Assembly (NCBI GenBank): GCA_910588225.1
Contig: CAJUQT010000013.1
Coordinates: forward strand, 19,818-83,817
Length of the DNA stretch: 64,000 nucleotides
Source: an uncultured Acetatifactor sp.
Lineage (GTDB): Bacteria; Bacillota; Clostridia; Lachnospirales; Lachnospiraceae
Direction: 5' to 3'
The notes below the pieces were generated by a model. The model was not told where the DNA came from. It saw only the letters and a list, made by a program, of their open reading frames with translations, and made no database searches. Each line of letters begins with the position of its first letter. Positions within the stretch are counted from its first letter, which is position 1. Positions 42,986-52,615 of the stretch are shown here, in pieces. Both the position numbers and the translations under genes were made by a program.

Positions 42986-43081
42986 TTATTCAAGATTTAT
43001 CTCTGCTTTTTCCTTTGGCGGGATAGGAGGCGGCAATCGGAAAACAGTATGGACACATGCTGAAAATGAAAGGGCATCAGG

Positions 43082-43813
43082 ATGAAAACGGAAGTTCTCT
43101 ATGAAGACGAATGGGTGGCAGTGGTGTATAAGCCTGCCGGCCTGGCCACGCAGACGGCACGAATGGGGGAGCCGGATGTGGTCAGTGAGTTGAAAAATTA
43201 TCTGTACCGCGCGAATCCATCCCCGGCCGGGCTTTCCGGCGGGGCTGCCCCGTATCTGGGGACGATTCATCGCCTGGATCAGCCTGTGGAAGGGCTGTTG
43301 GTTTTTGCAAAAAATGAGAAGGCTGCGGCTGTTTTGAGCGGACAGCTGCAAAAGCAGGAAGGGAGTTCCTTTTCAAAACGATATTATGCTGTGCTTTGCG
43401 GACAGCCGGCAGAACGGAAAGGGAAACTGATAAATAAATTATATCGGGACAATGGCGGCAGAGCAGTCATTGTGGAGGAGTCTTCGGAGGAAGGGAACCG
43501 CTTTGGGGCACGCAGGGCGGTGCTATACTATGAAATTCTGGAGACCTGTGAGGGATTGGCACTGGCGGATATCAGAATTGAGACGGGACGTTTTCATCAG
43601 ATTCGTGCACAGATGGCTTACTCGGGGACTCCGATTGTGGGAGACAGAAAATATGGGAATAAAGAGTCTGAAGAGGCCGCCAAAAGATATCATGTCCGAA
43701 ATACGGCGCTCTGTGCCTATAGCCTGGAATTCCGACATCCTGTTACAAAAGAGAAAATGAGCTTACAAACGCAGCCAAGAGCAGAGGTATTTTCCTTTTT
43801 TTCACAGTTATGA
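43082..43813 (+). CDS. RluA family pseudouridine synthase
   Basis: 243 residues with the RluA signature HRLDQPVEGLLVFAK containing the catalytic Asp, and the tail motif GRFHQIRAQMAYSGTPIVGDRKYG. No S4 domain is present, so it is the short form seen in RluA/RluD-like proteins lacking that N-terminal domain. It isomerises uridine in rRNA or tRNA; the site is unknown. It lies 96 bp behind the rRNA methyltransferase, a fitting RNA-modification neighbour. Confidence 0.9.
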   Translation: MKTEVLYEDEWVAVVYKPAGLATQTARMGEPDVVSELKNYLYRANPSPAGLSGGAAPYLGTIHRLDQPVEGLLVFAKNEKAAAVLSGQLQKQEGSSFSKRYYAVLCGQPAERKGKLINKLYRDNGGRAVIVEESSEEGNRFGARRAVLYYEILETCEGLALADIRIETGRFHQIRAQMAYSGTPIVGDRKYGNKESEEAAKRYHVRNTALCAYSLEFRHPVTKEKMSLQTQPRAEVFSFFSQL

Positions 43814-43871
43814 ACAGAAATAAAATCTACCATACTATATAGAAGAAAGAAAAGGATGGCAGGCATTGGTT

Positions 43872-44924
43872 ATGGTAGAGAAAATCAGAGAGAACACAAT
43901 GATCGTACTGCTCCTGACATCGGGAGCAGTTTATTTTTTCCTGAAATTTATTGCGCCGCTTACGGCGCCGGTTCTTACGGCCATGTTATTTGTGACAATT
44001 TTCGGTCCTTTACTGCAGAAATTGCAGAGGAAACTCAAGATTCATCGACAGATAGGCGCTATCTTTCTCCTTTTGCTGGCATGCGGAATTCTGGCGGCGC
44101 TGATATGGATCCTTTTTTCCTGGATTGTAGGGAGTCTCCCAGAACTGTTGAACAGGCTGGATTCGCTGGAAATGGAATTGTCCAACTTTGTTCATGACAT
44201 CTGCAATGTGGTGGGCAGGACTTTGGGAATAGATAATCTGTATCTGGAAGAACTTCTTCTCACAGGGATTCAGGAAGGAATGGATTATTTTCAGCTGGAA
44301 CTTCTGCCGGGGATGCTTTCTCAGTCTCTGACCTATGTGAAGACAGTGGCCGCAGTGGGAGGATTTCTGGTTACGTTTCTGATTGCCACCGTGCTGCTTG
44401 CAAAGGATTATGACGATATTATGAATCGGCTGCTGGACAGGGAGGAGTGCTATGTCTATCTGGAGATTATCTGTGGAATTATACGATATATTGCTACCTA
44501 TATAAAGGCACAGATTATTATTATGAGCATTATTGCCGTGCTGGCAGCTGCAGTATTGGGAGTCAGCGGGATACAGTATGGTATATTATGGGGACTGCTG
44601 GCGGGAATTCTGGATGCGCTGCCCTTTATTGGAACAGGAGTTGTGCTGGTTCCTCTGGGCATACAGCAGTTTTTTTACGGGAATTATATGACAGCAATTA
44701 TCTGTATACTGGTATACGTAGCATGCATTTTTATACGGGAGATTCTGGAACCCAAATTAATTGGCAGGAAGCTGGGCGTATCCCCCATTGCGATTTTACT
44801 GTCTATATATGCAGGAATTAAGCTGTTTGGACTCTGGGGAATTATCGGCGGTCCGCTGGGGTTTGTCATTATTTATCAGATTTGGCTGAGTATAGAAGGG
44901 AGAGGACATCTTCGGAATTGTTGA
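43872..44924 (+). CDS. AI-2E family (TqsA/YdiK-like) membrane protein
   Basis: 350 residues with seven or eight predicted membrane helices: two at the N-terminus, a soluble part near 90-150, and five in the C-terminal half (GILWGLLAGILDALPFIGTG, LEPKLIGRKLGVSP). The PF01594 family was named after TqsA, linked to AI-2 export, but members also work as Na+/H+ antiporters and potassium or small-molecule transporters. The substrate is not predicted. The presence of luxS elsewhere in the window is suggestive only. Start at ATG 43872; TTG at 43866 possible. Confidence 0.85.
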   Translation: MVEKIRENTMIVLLLTSGAVYFFLKFIAPLTAPVLTAMLFVTIFGPLLQKLQRKLKIHRQIGAIFLLLLACGILAALIWILFSWIVGSLPELLNRLDSLEMELSNFVHDICNVVGRTLGIDNLYLEELLLTGIQEGMDYFQLELLPGMLSQSLTYVKTVAAVGGFLVTFLIATVLLAKDYDDIMNRLLDREECYVYLEIICGIIRYIATYIKAQIIIMSIIAVLAAAVLGVSGIQYGILWGLLAGILDALPFIGTGVVLVPLGIQQFFYGNYMTAIICILVYVACIFIREILEPKLIGRKLGVSPIAILLSIYAGIKLFGLWGIIGGPLGFVIIYQIWLSIEGRGHLRNC

Positions 44925-45043
44925 CGGAGCAATGGCCCCAGTGGATGCCAGAGCATTGGCAGAATACGGAACGGGTCGTTTCGGAATGAGATATCCCGTA
45001 CATTTTACTGCCTGGATAGGCGGGCAGAATATTTTGTAGGAAG

Positions 45044-45086
45044 AGAATCCTGTCAGCAGATTGTTGCGAAACAGGATTCTTTTTTA
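45044..45086 (+). terminator. Intrinsic terminator
   Basis: AGAATCCTGT (45044-45053) pairs with ACAGGATTCT (45071-45080), 17-nt loop, followed by a run of six T (45080-45085). It ends the AI-2E gene unit before the sigma factor. Confidence 0.85.
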
Positions 45087-45176
45087 AAACCTTTTTTAGA
45101 TGAAAACGATTATATTATTAGGAAAGCACATTTTGACAGACTTGAATTGCTGTGAAAATGATACAGAGGAGGGGCT

Positions 45177-45788
45177 GTGGAAGAGCGTCATTGGATACAT
45201 GCCATTCAGAAAGGAGATAAGAAATATCTTCAGGATATCGCCGAGAAATATTATGACGATATCTTTCGTTTCTGCGCCTTTCAGACGGGCAGCCGGGAGG
45301 AGGCATATGATTTGACGCAGGAAACCTTTCTGCGGTTTATCCGGTATGTGGAAGGATACCGGGACAGGAACCTGAAAGGGTATCTGCTGACTATAGCTAT
45401 GAATGTGTGCAGGAATTATCTGAAGGAAAAGGGGAGGGAATCCAAAAGGTCCTTTTTCGGAAGCCGATCAATGAATGAAGAGCTTGGAAGAGAAGGGGAA
45501 CTGCAGCCGGCAGCGGAGGATTTATGTGAGTGGAAGCAGGAGCTGTCGGAACAATCCTGTCCCGAACGGCAGGTGATAGAAGCGGATGTTCACCACAGAT
45601 TGATGCAGGCTCTGGCACAGCTGCCTGAAATACAGAGAGAAGCTATTTTACTGCATTATCTGTATGAATTGAAGTACCATGAAATAGGAACTATGACAGG
45701 AGTGTCGGTTTCAACGGTGAAGTCCCGGGTGAAACAGGGAGTGGAGAAACTGCAGAATTTACTGAGAAGGGAGGATTTTCTGGATTGA
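45177..45788 (+). CDS. ECF-type RNA polymerase sigma factor
   Basis: 203 residues: region 2 (about 10-85, YDLTQETFLRFIRYV and LKGYLLTIAMNVCRNYL) and region 4 (about 145-200, LAQLPEIQREAILLHYLYELKYHEIGTMTGVSVSTVKSRV), with a charged linker. This is the group 4 layout that redirects RNA polymerase to a small regulon. The start is GTG with GAGGAGG upstream. It heads a tight four-gene unit with a membrane protein and an ABC-2 exporter. No classical zinc-finger anti-sigma factor is present; the next gene product may fill that place. Confidence 0.88.
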   Translation: MEERHWIHAIQKGDKKYLQDIAEKYYDDIFRFCAFQTGSREEAYDLTQETFLRFIRYVEGYRDRNLKGYLLTIAMNVCRNYLKEKGRESKRSFFGSRSMNEELGREGELQPAAEDLCEWKQELSEQSCPERQVIEADVHHRLMQALAQLPEIQREAILLHYLYELKYHEIGTMTGVSVSTVKSRVKQGVEKLQNLLRREDFLD

Positions 45789-46567
45789 GAAAGGAAAGAG
45801 AAGAGTTCAAAACGATGGGGATTGTCTGCGGGCAGCTGCGGCAACTGCAGCCGGATGCCGCGGCAAAAAGGCAGGCCATGGCGCAAATGGAAGGCTTGAT
45901 TCGACGGAAAAGGATTCGTTATACTCCTTCCTGGCGGGAACTTGCATTGATCGAGCTGCAGTATATTTCTCGCAGCTTCTGGGTAATGCAGGCAGGGGTA
46001 GTAACGATTCTGCTGATATGGTTGGGGAGAACTTCGGCACTGCAGGGGGCGCTGAAGGATTATCTGCAGTGGATTTCCGTAGCGGCTGCATGGATGGGGG
46101 TAATTGCCTGCGGAGATTTGGGGAGACATTTTTCCAGAGGAATGGCGGAGCTGGAACAGAGCTGCTATTTCAATCTGCCTCAGATGTGGACCATTCGGAT
46201 GACTTTGGCCGGCACAGCGGATATTCTGGTTTTGCTTCTGTGCGGGTTTAGAATTTCGGAGAATACCTCAGTTCCTTTTGTACAGGTATGTCTGTATATA
46301 CTGGTACCCTTTGTGCTGTCGAACGGGTGCTGCCTTCTGTATGTCACAATATTTCGGAGTACCCGGGGAAGATATGGGCAGCTGATATTGTTTTTCCTGA
46401 CTGGAAGTGTGGTATGTGTATTTGTGATGACACCATCCGGGCTATATACGGAGGCATTTTTATGGCTGTGGGTGATTTCTTTGGCGGCAGGAACGGCATT
46501 TTTCCTGCTGCAGCTGCGGCGGATATACGGAAAAATCAGGAGAGGAGAAACATTATGTTGGAACTGA
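45785..46567 (+). CDS. Membrane protein between ECF sigma factor and ABC transporter
   Basis: 260 residues with a 60-residue basic cytosolic N-terminus and about six membrane helices. The start is a TTG overlapping the sigma stop, with GGGAGG 10 nt upstream, so it is translationally coupled to sigma. That coupling and the soluble N-terminal part are typical of anti-sigma factors, though no anti-sigma motif is recognised; it could equally be a transporter subunit. Its last 13 bases overlap the ATPase gene start at 46555. Confidence 0.7.
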   Translation: MRKEREEFKTMGIVCGQLRQLQPDAAAKRQAMAQMEGLIRRKRIRYTPSWRELALIELQYISRSFWVMQAGVVTILLIWLGRTSALQGALKDYLQWISVAAAWMGVIACGDLGRHFSRGMAELEQSCYFNLPQMWTIRMTLAGTADILVLLLCGFRISENTSVPFVQVCLYILVPFVLSNGCCLLYVTIFRSTRGRYGQLILFFLTGSVVCVFVMTPSGLYTEAFLWLWVISLAAGTAFFLLQLRRIYGKIRRGETLCWN

Positions 46568-47433
46568 CGTTGGAGGGAGTAACGAAAAAATACGGCGGCA
46601 GAGCAGCGGTAAACGGGGTTTCGATGAATCTTGTAAAGGGTGTATATGGACTGCTGGGGGCTAATGGCTCTGGAAAAACCACACTTTTACGTATAATCTG
46701 CGGGATTCTGGAGGCGACGGAGGGCAGGATACTGTATGATGGCACAGAGGTGGGAAAGCTGGGAGCAGAATACAGAAGAATTCTGGGATATCTGCCGCAG
46801 GATTTCGGCTATTATCCTGAGTTTACTGCAAAACGATTTCTGTTGTACCTGGCGGCATTAAAGGCCATACCCAGAAGAACGGCAGAGGAAAAGGTGGAAG
46901 AACTACTGAAAAGGGTAGGGTTGGAATCAGATAAGAGGCGGAAGATAAAAACTTTTTCCGGAGGTATGATTCGAAGGCTGGGAATTGCACAGGCACTCTT
47001 AAATGATCCGGAGATTCTGATTCTGGACGAACCCACGGCAGGGCTGGACCCGAAGGAACGTATTCGATTTCGGAATATCATCAGTTCCCTGTCCAGAGAC
47101 AGAATTATTATCCTGTCCACGCATATTGTATCAGATGTGGAGTATATAGCGGATGAAATCCTTCTGATGAAGGCCGGGAGGCTGCTGACGACGGGAAATA
47201 TTGAACACATGCTGGAAAGGGCCCGAGGGAAGGTGTGGGAATGTTGTGTGTGCCCGGAGGATACGGAAAAATATCAGGCGCGGTTCTCCGTGAGTAACCT
47301 GAGGAATACGGAGCAGGGGGTCAGAATGCGGATTGTGTCGGACACACGACCGCTGGAGACGGCAGTGCCGGCGGATCCGGATCTGGAGGATGTGTATCTG
47401 TATTATTTCAGGGAGGAGGGAGAACATGATTAA
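46555..47433 (+). CDS. ABC transporter ATP-binding protein (ABC-2 exporter type)
   Basis: 292 residues. Walker A GANGSGKTT (about residue 38), Q-loop YLPQDFGYYP, signature FSGGMIRRLGIAQALL, Walker B ILILDEPTAGLDP and H-loop STHIVSD are all intact, so it should hydrolyse ATP. The C-terminal 75 residues are a typical regulatory extension of ABC-2-type exporters. AGGAGAGGAG lies upstream of the ATG. It works with the permease whose gene overlaps its end by eight bases. Substrate unknown; bacteriocin or lipid export is common for such modules. Confidence 0.92.
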   Translation: MLELTLEGVTKKYGGRAAVNGVSMNLVKGVYGLLGANGSGKTTLLRIICGILEATEGRILYDGTEVGKLGAEYRRILGYLPQDFGYYPEFTAKRFLLYLAALKAIPRRTAEEKVEELLKRVGLESDKRRKIKTFSGGMIRRLGIAQALLNDPEILILDEPTAGLDPKERIRFRNIISSLSRDRIIILSTHIVSDVEYIADEILLMKAGRLLTTGNIEHMLERARGKVWECCVCPEDTEKYQARFSVSNLRNTEQGVRMRIVSDTRPLETAVPADPDLEDVYLYYFREEGEHD

Positions 47434-48559
47434 GACAGAACGATACCGCATTATTTCAAGGAAAACCGCTTTGGCCGCCATGGTGGTGACAACTTTGACA
47501 CTGATATATTTCAGCCTGGGTAATACACTCTGGGGAGAGGGCGTAATTGATGGGGGTAAAATCTATCACGGAGAAGCGGCAGTGGCCAGAGATAAGGAGA
47601 TAACAGCCGCATTTACAGGTCTGTTGACCGAGGGAACAGTGCGTGCAATCTGGGAAAAGTACGGACCGCCTGTTAACTACAATAACCGATCCACAACCCT
47701 GGAAGGGATGACTGCGGCAGCGGCGAATGGCGGAAATGATAATTACTGTAACAGGTTTGTGGCAAAATGGTTCTGCGACGAGGTTCAGGGGGAAGACGGA
47801 GAGACTGTATTTGTACTGCGGGAGGATTTGGCCGGGAGCAGGTATCTGCAGGGAAATTACTGGTTCGGTTACGCCGGAAGCGGGGGGAGCGGATATTGGG
47901 ATAGATTTTTAATTGCCTATATACTGGCATGTGTGACAATTGCCATAGCACTGTGCCCGACATTTTCTGAGGATTATGCGTTTCATACGGCAGATATTAT
48001 ATTGGCCACAGAGAAGGGACGTATCCGGATCTGGTGGATTCGCATACTTACAGGGGCAGGATATGCGTCACTGTTTTACTGGCTGTTGTGCGGAATTGTT
48101 TTCCTGGAACATCTGATCGTTTACGGAGGGGAAAGCCTGAAAGTAAGCAGTTCTCTGGCGGGAAGTGCCTTGTATTTCGAAAAGGACTTCATGCCGTTGG
48201 GAAGAGCAATATTGCTTTTGTATCTGCTCGGATGGTTTTCGACAGTGACATTGAGCATACTGGTGCTTGCTGTGTCTGCAGGGAGCAGAAAGACGTTTTC
48301 CTCGCTGATTCTCTCGCTGCTGGTGTATGCGGGACCCTTTGCGCTTATGCGGGTGGTTCTGGATATGCTTCCCATGGGGAGGGTGAATGTGTTTTTGCAT
48401 TATATCTGCTATGCCATGCCGTTTTCCTTTCCGGGAGTGTTCCTGGATGCGCCGCCCGAGGCAAAAGGGCTGCTGGCGGGTATCGCCCTGACCGCGGCTG
48501 TTCTGGGGTTGGGGTTGGGAGGGATGCGCTACTGCAGACATCAGGTAAGCAGGAATTAA
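47426..48559 (+). CDS. ABC-2 type permease-like membrane protein
   Basis: 377 residues: one N-terminal helix (about 13-33), an extracytoplasmic domain of about 130 residues with YLQGNYWFGYAGSGGSG, then about five further helices. This is the usual topology of ABC-2 subunits with a large first loop. GGAGGAGGG precedes the ATG, and the gene overlaps the ATPase gene by eight bases. Its stop overlaps the convergent AraC regulator gene by four bases. No known family signature beyond the architecture. Confidence 0.8.
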   Translation: MIKTERYRIISRKTALAAMVVTTLTLIYFSLGNTLWGEGVIDGGKIYHGEAAVARDKEITAAFTGLLTEGTVRAIWEKYGPPVNYNNRSTTLEGMTAAAANGGNDNYCNRFVAKWFCDEVQGEDGETVFVLREDLAGSRYLQGNYWFGYAGSGGSGYWDRFLIAYILACVTIAIALCPTFSEDYAFHTADIILATEKGRIRIWWIRILTGAGYASLFYWLLCGIVFLEHLIVYGGESLKVSSSLAGSALYFEKDFMPLGRAILLLYLLGWFSTVTLSILVLAVSAGSRKTFSSLILSLLVYAGPFALMRVVLDMLPMGRVNVFLHYICYAMPFSFPGVFLDAPPEAKGLLAGIALTAAVLGLGLGGMRYCRHQVSRN

Positions 48560-49353
48560 GTCAAATCTTTTTTGGGCGGCGTTCCGTATTCCTTCCGGAA
48601 AGCTCTGTAGAAAGAAGAATAGTCCCGGAAGCCTGCCTCCATAGCGGCATCACCGATGCGCAGTCCCTGTGAACGGAGCTCATGCACCTTTGTGAGTCGC
48701 TTTCGGCGGACATACTCGTGGACCGTGAGCCCGGTGGCTTTGCGAAATTCTCTGCAAAGGTGATATTTGGAAATGAAGAATTTTTCCTGGAGGGCGTCCA
48801 GTGTGATTTCCCCGGTATAATTGCCATTCAGATACAGGATAATGGATTTCACCGGATTGGTTGTAAAATCGGAGGAGGAGAAATGACTGACCTGATTTAT
48901 CAGGTACAGAATTTCCGTAATGATGGATTTCAGGACAGGAATCTCAAAAGGTAATTTATAATCTTCAGAGTACTTTTTATACCTCTGAAAAGCGTCATAT
49001 AAACCGCTGGAACGGACTGTATCCGCGGTAATTTTGTGGCCTGTGCCGGTAGGAGCAGTCAGAAACTGCGCCTCATATTCGGCGCAGGCGTTTTCCTGGA
49101 AAAAAAGTGGAGAAACCATCAGAATCACACGCTTATAAGGGGAAGGACTGTTATGGTAGATGCGGTGGAACTCATGCTTACGGATAAGGATCAGGTCGCC
49201 TGGTTCCAGAGAGTATATATTATCCTCCACAATATATCTGGCATCTCCCTCCAGAAACAGGAGAATTTCGTAATCATTGTGGTTATGGAGCTGAAAATAT
49301 GCATTAGTAGGAGCAGAATGAAAGGATTCGCCGATTGTGTAGCAGGATTCCAT
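48556..49353 (-). CDS. AraC family transcriptional regulator
   Basis: 265 residues. An N-terminal cupin-like sugar-binding domain (about 15-110, HNHDYEILLFLEGDARYIVED, LILIRKHEFHRIY) and two C-terminal helix-turn-helix units (about 165-262, ISKYHLCREFRKATGLTVHEYV and IGDAAMEAGFRDYSSFYRAF). It is divergent from the sugar isomerase/oxidoreductase operon 232 bp away, which it most likely controls in response to a sugar or polyol. GGAGGTACCTC precedes the ATG. Confidence 0.92.
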   Translation of the reverse strand: MESCYTIGESFHSAPTNAYFQLHNHNDYEILLFLEGDARYIVEDNIYSLEPGDLILIRKHEFHRIYHNSPSPYKRVILMVSPLFFQENACAEYEAQFLTAPTGTGHKITADTVRSSGLYDAFQRYKKYSEDYKLPFEIPVLKSIITEILYLINQVSHFSSSDFTTNPVKSIILYLNGNYTGEITLDALQEKFFISKYHLCREFRKATGLTVHEYVRRKRLTKVHELRSQGLRIGDAAMEAGFRDYSSFYRAFRKEYGTPPKKDLT

Positions 49354-49585
49354 GAGGTACCTCCATCCGAAAAATTCAACAGGAATTGTCTGCCGGAGCA
49401 GAATAGTCAGGCCATAGTTATATTGTAAGATAACAGGGCAAGAAATGCAATCTTTTGCGCAAGAAACAATATATTATTTGAAAAAAAGATGTACTAAGAT
49501 AGGATTATGAAAGCAGATAGTCCAGACAGGACAGTGAACTGTCACAGGAAAAGGATACAAGATGCAGGAAAGGCGGGATATTGAC

Positions 49586-50440
49586 ATGAACTATGAAAAA
49601 ATAAGCGGTTTTTCGGATGAAATCGCAGAGGACATTGACACTCAGTTTCGAGTGCTGAAGAAACTGAATATCAAGTATTTTGAGCCCAGAGGAATTGACG
49701 GCAAAAGCATTGCCGACCTTTCTGATGCCGAAGTTACTGCGTTGAAGGAGAAAATGGCGGCCAACGAAATCAGGGTTTCTTCCATAGGCTCTCCTATTGG
49801 CAAGGTGAATCTTGAGGGGGATTTCGAGGAGCATTTTGCCCAGTTCAGAAGGGTGGTGGAGATTGCCGGGATGCTGGATGCAAAATATATTCGGATGTTC
49901 AGCTTCTATCATCAGGGTGGAGAGGACTGGAGCGGGCAGGAACGGGAAGTGGTACTGACACGTCTTCGCAGGATGATTGCCTGTGCAAAAGAGCAGGGGG
50001 TGATTCTGCTTCATGAAAACGAGAAGGGCATTTATGGCGATACGGTGGAAAGATGTGCGGATCTGATGACAGAATTGGGCTGTGCTCATTTCCGTGCGGT
50101 GTTTGACCCGGCAAATTTTGTACAGTGTGGCCAGGATACAAGAAAAGCTTACGAAGCGCTGAAAGAACACATTGCCTATGTACATATTAAGGATGCGTTT
50201 CTGGCTGATGGCAGGGTGGTGCCTGCGGGAAGCGGAGACGGTAATGTGGAATATGTGCTGGAGAGGCTTTTTGCCGGCGGGTATGACGGCTTTTTAAGCC
50301 TTGAACCTCATCTGGGCAGCTTTGCAGGACTTGAAAATCTGGAGCTGGATGATAAAATGGCTGATTTGCCCCAGGGAGGAGAGGGAACCTTTACTCTGGC
50401 ATATCGTGCATTGGAAAGTGTTCTGGAACGGGTGCTCTGA
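49586..50440 (+). CDS. Sugar phosphate isomerase/epimerase (xylose isomerase-like TIM barrel)
   Basis: 284 residues of the AP-endonuclease-2/xylose-isomerase-like family (IolE/IolH, KguE-type). Marks: ISGFSDEIAEDIDTQF start, metal-binding ILLHENEKG, FDPANFVQCG and YVHIKDAF. Such enzymes isomerise, epimerise or dehydrate sugars and inosose. It begins the operon with a dehydrogenase and a second barrel of the same fold. The start at 49586 follows homolog starts; 49562 with AAAGGA upstream is possible. Confidence 0.86.
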   Translation: MNYEKISGFSDEIAEDIDTQFRVLKKLNIKYFEPRGIDGKSIADLSDAEVTALKEKMAANEIRVSSIGSPIGKVNLEGDFEEHFAQFRRVVEIAGMLDAKYIRMFSFYHQGGEDWSGQEREVVLTRLRRMIACAKEQGVILLHENEKGIYGDTVERCADLMTELGCAHFRAVFDPANFVQCGQDTRKAYEALKEHIAYVHIKDAFLADGRVVPAGSGDGNVEYVLERLFAGGYDGFLSLEPHLGSFAGLENLELDDKMADLPQGGEGTFTLAYRALESVLERVL

Positions 50441-50626
50441 AATGCGGTTTGGTCCACGGCTGTCAAAGTGATCCTTCTGATTACTTAGGATTTTGTGCAA
50501 GAGAGCACGAAAAGCTTCGTGGTTTCTGCAAGGCAAATTTGAAGGCTTTCACAGTAACAGGAAAAATGAAAAGCGGTGTTCCTGTCCGGAGGAAAAGGGC
50601 GGGAGGGGTTGCGGAAAGGAAAAGAA

Positions 50627-51787
50627 ATGGAAAAACTGAAATTAGGTGTGATTGGCTTTGGCAACATGGGTACAGGCCATGTAAAAAATGTAATGGATGG
50701 CAAGGTGCCGGAGATGGAAATAGGAGCCATCTGCGACAGCTCTCCGGCCAGGCAGGAGACTGCCAGGCAGCTGTATCCGCAGGTGCCGGTATTCGCGTCA
50801 GCCGAAGAATTGTATGAGAGCGGACTTTGTGATGTGGTGATTGTTGCAACTCCGCATTATGATCATCCGACGCTGGTAATAAAAGCGCTGAATCATGGAC
50901 TGCATGTAATTACGGAGAAGCCTGCAGGGGTATATACCGGACAGGTGAAAGAGATGAATGCCGCGGCCGCAAAAAGCGATAAAGTGTTCGGCATTATGTA
51001 CAACCAGAGAACCAACCCGGTATATCAGAAGCTGCGGGAAATGATACGCCGAGGGGACCTTGGACATATCAAGAGGATTACCTGGATTATTACCGACTGG
51101 TACAGACCGCAGGCTTATCATGACAGCAGCACCTGGCGCTCTGCCTGGAAGACAGAGGGAGGCGGAGCTTTGATTAACCAGAATCCCCATCAGCTGGACC
51201 TGTGGCAGTGGATGTTCGGTATGCCGGACAGAATATTTGCCAAAGCCAGCTTCGGAAAATATTACAATATTGAAGTGGAAGACGATGTGATGGCTTACTT
51301 TGAGTATGACAACGGCACCACGGGAGAGTATATCACTTCCACCGGAGAAGCGCCGGGAACCAACCGGCTGGAAATCGCCTGTGATATGGGTAAGGTGGTA
51401 GTGGAAAATAACCGGCTTGTGTTTCACAGAAATGTGATATCGGAGAGGGAGCACAACAGAACGAACACAGTGCCCTTCGGCAGGCCTGAGTGCTGGGAAT
51501 GCAATATTCCGGCGGATTTTTCCGGTGGCCCTCAGCATGTGGGGATTCTGAATAATTTTGCCTCCGCGGTACTGCGGGGCACGGAGCTCCTGGCCAGAGG
51601 TGAGGAGGGCCTGCTGGGTCTGACCATTTCCAACGCCATTCACCTGAGCGCATGGACCGGAGAAACAGTGGATGTGAAAAATTTCCCCGACGAGAGATTC
51701 TATGAACTCCTGCAGGAGAAGATCCGTACCTCTACCATCGTGAAAAAGGAATCGCAGGTGGTTGTGGATAACAGTAAGACCTATTAA
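50627..51787 (+). CDS. Gfo/Idh/MocA family oxidoreductase
   Basis: 386 residues. NAD(P)-binding loop GVIGFGNMGTGH at the N-terminus, EKPAGVYTGQVKEM (family EKP motif with the catalytic Lys), and a C-terminal alpha/beta domain with GGGALINQNPHQLDLWQWM holding the conserved His. The family oxidises or reduces sugars and polyols such as inositol, often making keto-sugar intermediates for the isomerases encoded either side. The gap from the first gene is 186 bp and shows no clear terminator. Substrate not predictable. Confidence 0.93.
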   Translation: MEKLKLGVIGFGNMGTGHVKNVMDGKVPEMEIGAICDSSPARQETARQLYPQVPVFASAEELYESGLCDVVIVATPHYDHPTLVIKALNHGLHVITEKPAGVYTGQVKEMNAAAAKSDKVFGIMYNQRTNPVYQKLREMIRRGDLGHIKRITWIITDWYRPQAYHDSSTWRSAWKTEGGGALINQNPHQLDLWQWMFGMPDRIFAKASFGKYYNIEVEDDVMAYFEYDNGTTGEYITSTGEAPGTNRLEIACDMGKVVVENNRLVFHRNVISEREHNRTNTVPFGRPECWECNIPADFSGGPQHVGILNNFASAVLRGTELLARGEEGLLGLTISNAIHLSAWTGETVDVKNFPDERFYELLQEKIRTSTIVKKESQVVVDNSKTY

Positions 51788-51810
51788 AATTGGCAGAGAA
51801 AGGGGCCGCT

Positions 51811-52575
51811 ATGGATAAGAGAATCGGTGCGCAGTATTATACTCTGAGAGAGTATACGAAAACCATATCGGATTTTGAGAGAACCTGTGAAAAGGTGAAG
51901 GAAATTGGCTACCAGATTGTCCAGATTTCCGGCACACCTCTGGGCGCAGCCCAGATGCGAAAAGTGCTGGACCAATATGAGCTGCAGGTGGTGACTTCTC
52001 ACAGAAGCTTTGACGACTTTCAGAAAAATTCGGATGAGATTATGGAATATAACAGGACACTGGGCTGCGATCTCTGCGGTGTGGGTTCCATGCCAGGCTG
52101 GGCCAGAGAGAGCAGCGATAATCTGAGTCGCTTTATTGAGGAATCGAACAAAATTGCGGAAAAGTTCCGTCAGGCAGACATGTACTTTGGCTATCACAAT
52201 CATGCATTTGAATTTGCGAAGCTGGACGGCAAATATATCATGGAACGTCTGATAGAAGAAACAGATGCGGATGCCTTTCGCTTTATTGCAGATACCTATT
52301 GGCTTCAGGCAGGGGGAATGAACCCGGTTTCCTTCCTGAAAAAGCTGGGACACAGGGCAATGGCAGTCCACTTTAAGGATTTGAAGGTGAATGTGGATAA
52401 TACCACAGAGATGGCGGAAGTGGGCGAGGGGAACCTTGACTGGGACGGTATTATCGCAGCATGTGAAGAGGCCGGAACAAAATGGGCGCTGGTGGAACAG
52501 GATGTCTGCCGGAATGATCCCTTTGCGTCCATGAAAATGAGTTATGAATATCTGTGCGGAAAGGGATTCTGCTGA
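51811..52575 (+). CDS. Sugar phosphate isomerase/epimerase, second TIM barrel
   Basis: 254 residues of the same xylose-isomerase-like family as the operon's first enzyme but clearly different in sequence. Marks: IGAQYYTLREYTKT start, GYHNHAFEF, IADTYWLQAGG, AVHFKDLK and ALVEQDVC with the metal-binding residues. It follows the oxidoreductase by 23 bp. Likely sequential steps on a keto-sugar or inosose; direction unknown. A hairpin terminator follows. Confidence 0.87.
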   Translation: MDKRIGAQYYTLREYTKTISDFERTCEKVKEIGYQIVQISGTPLGAAQMRKVLDQYELQVVTSHRSFDDFQKNSDEIMEYNRTLGCDLCGVGSMPGWARESSDNLSRFIEESNKIAEKFRQADMYFGYHNHAFEFAKLDGKYIMERLIEETDADAFRFIADTYWLQAGGMNPVSFLKKLGHRAMAVHFKDLKVNVDNTTEMAEVGEGNLDWDGIIAACEEAGTKWALVEQDVCRNDPFASMKMSYEYLCGKGFC

Positions 52576-52615
52576 TGCTTTGGAGCTGATGCATATTCTC
52601 ATTTAACCGGAGAGA

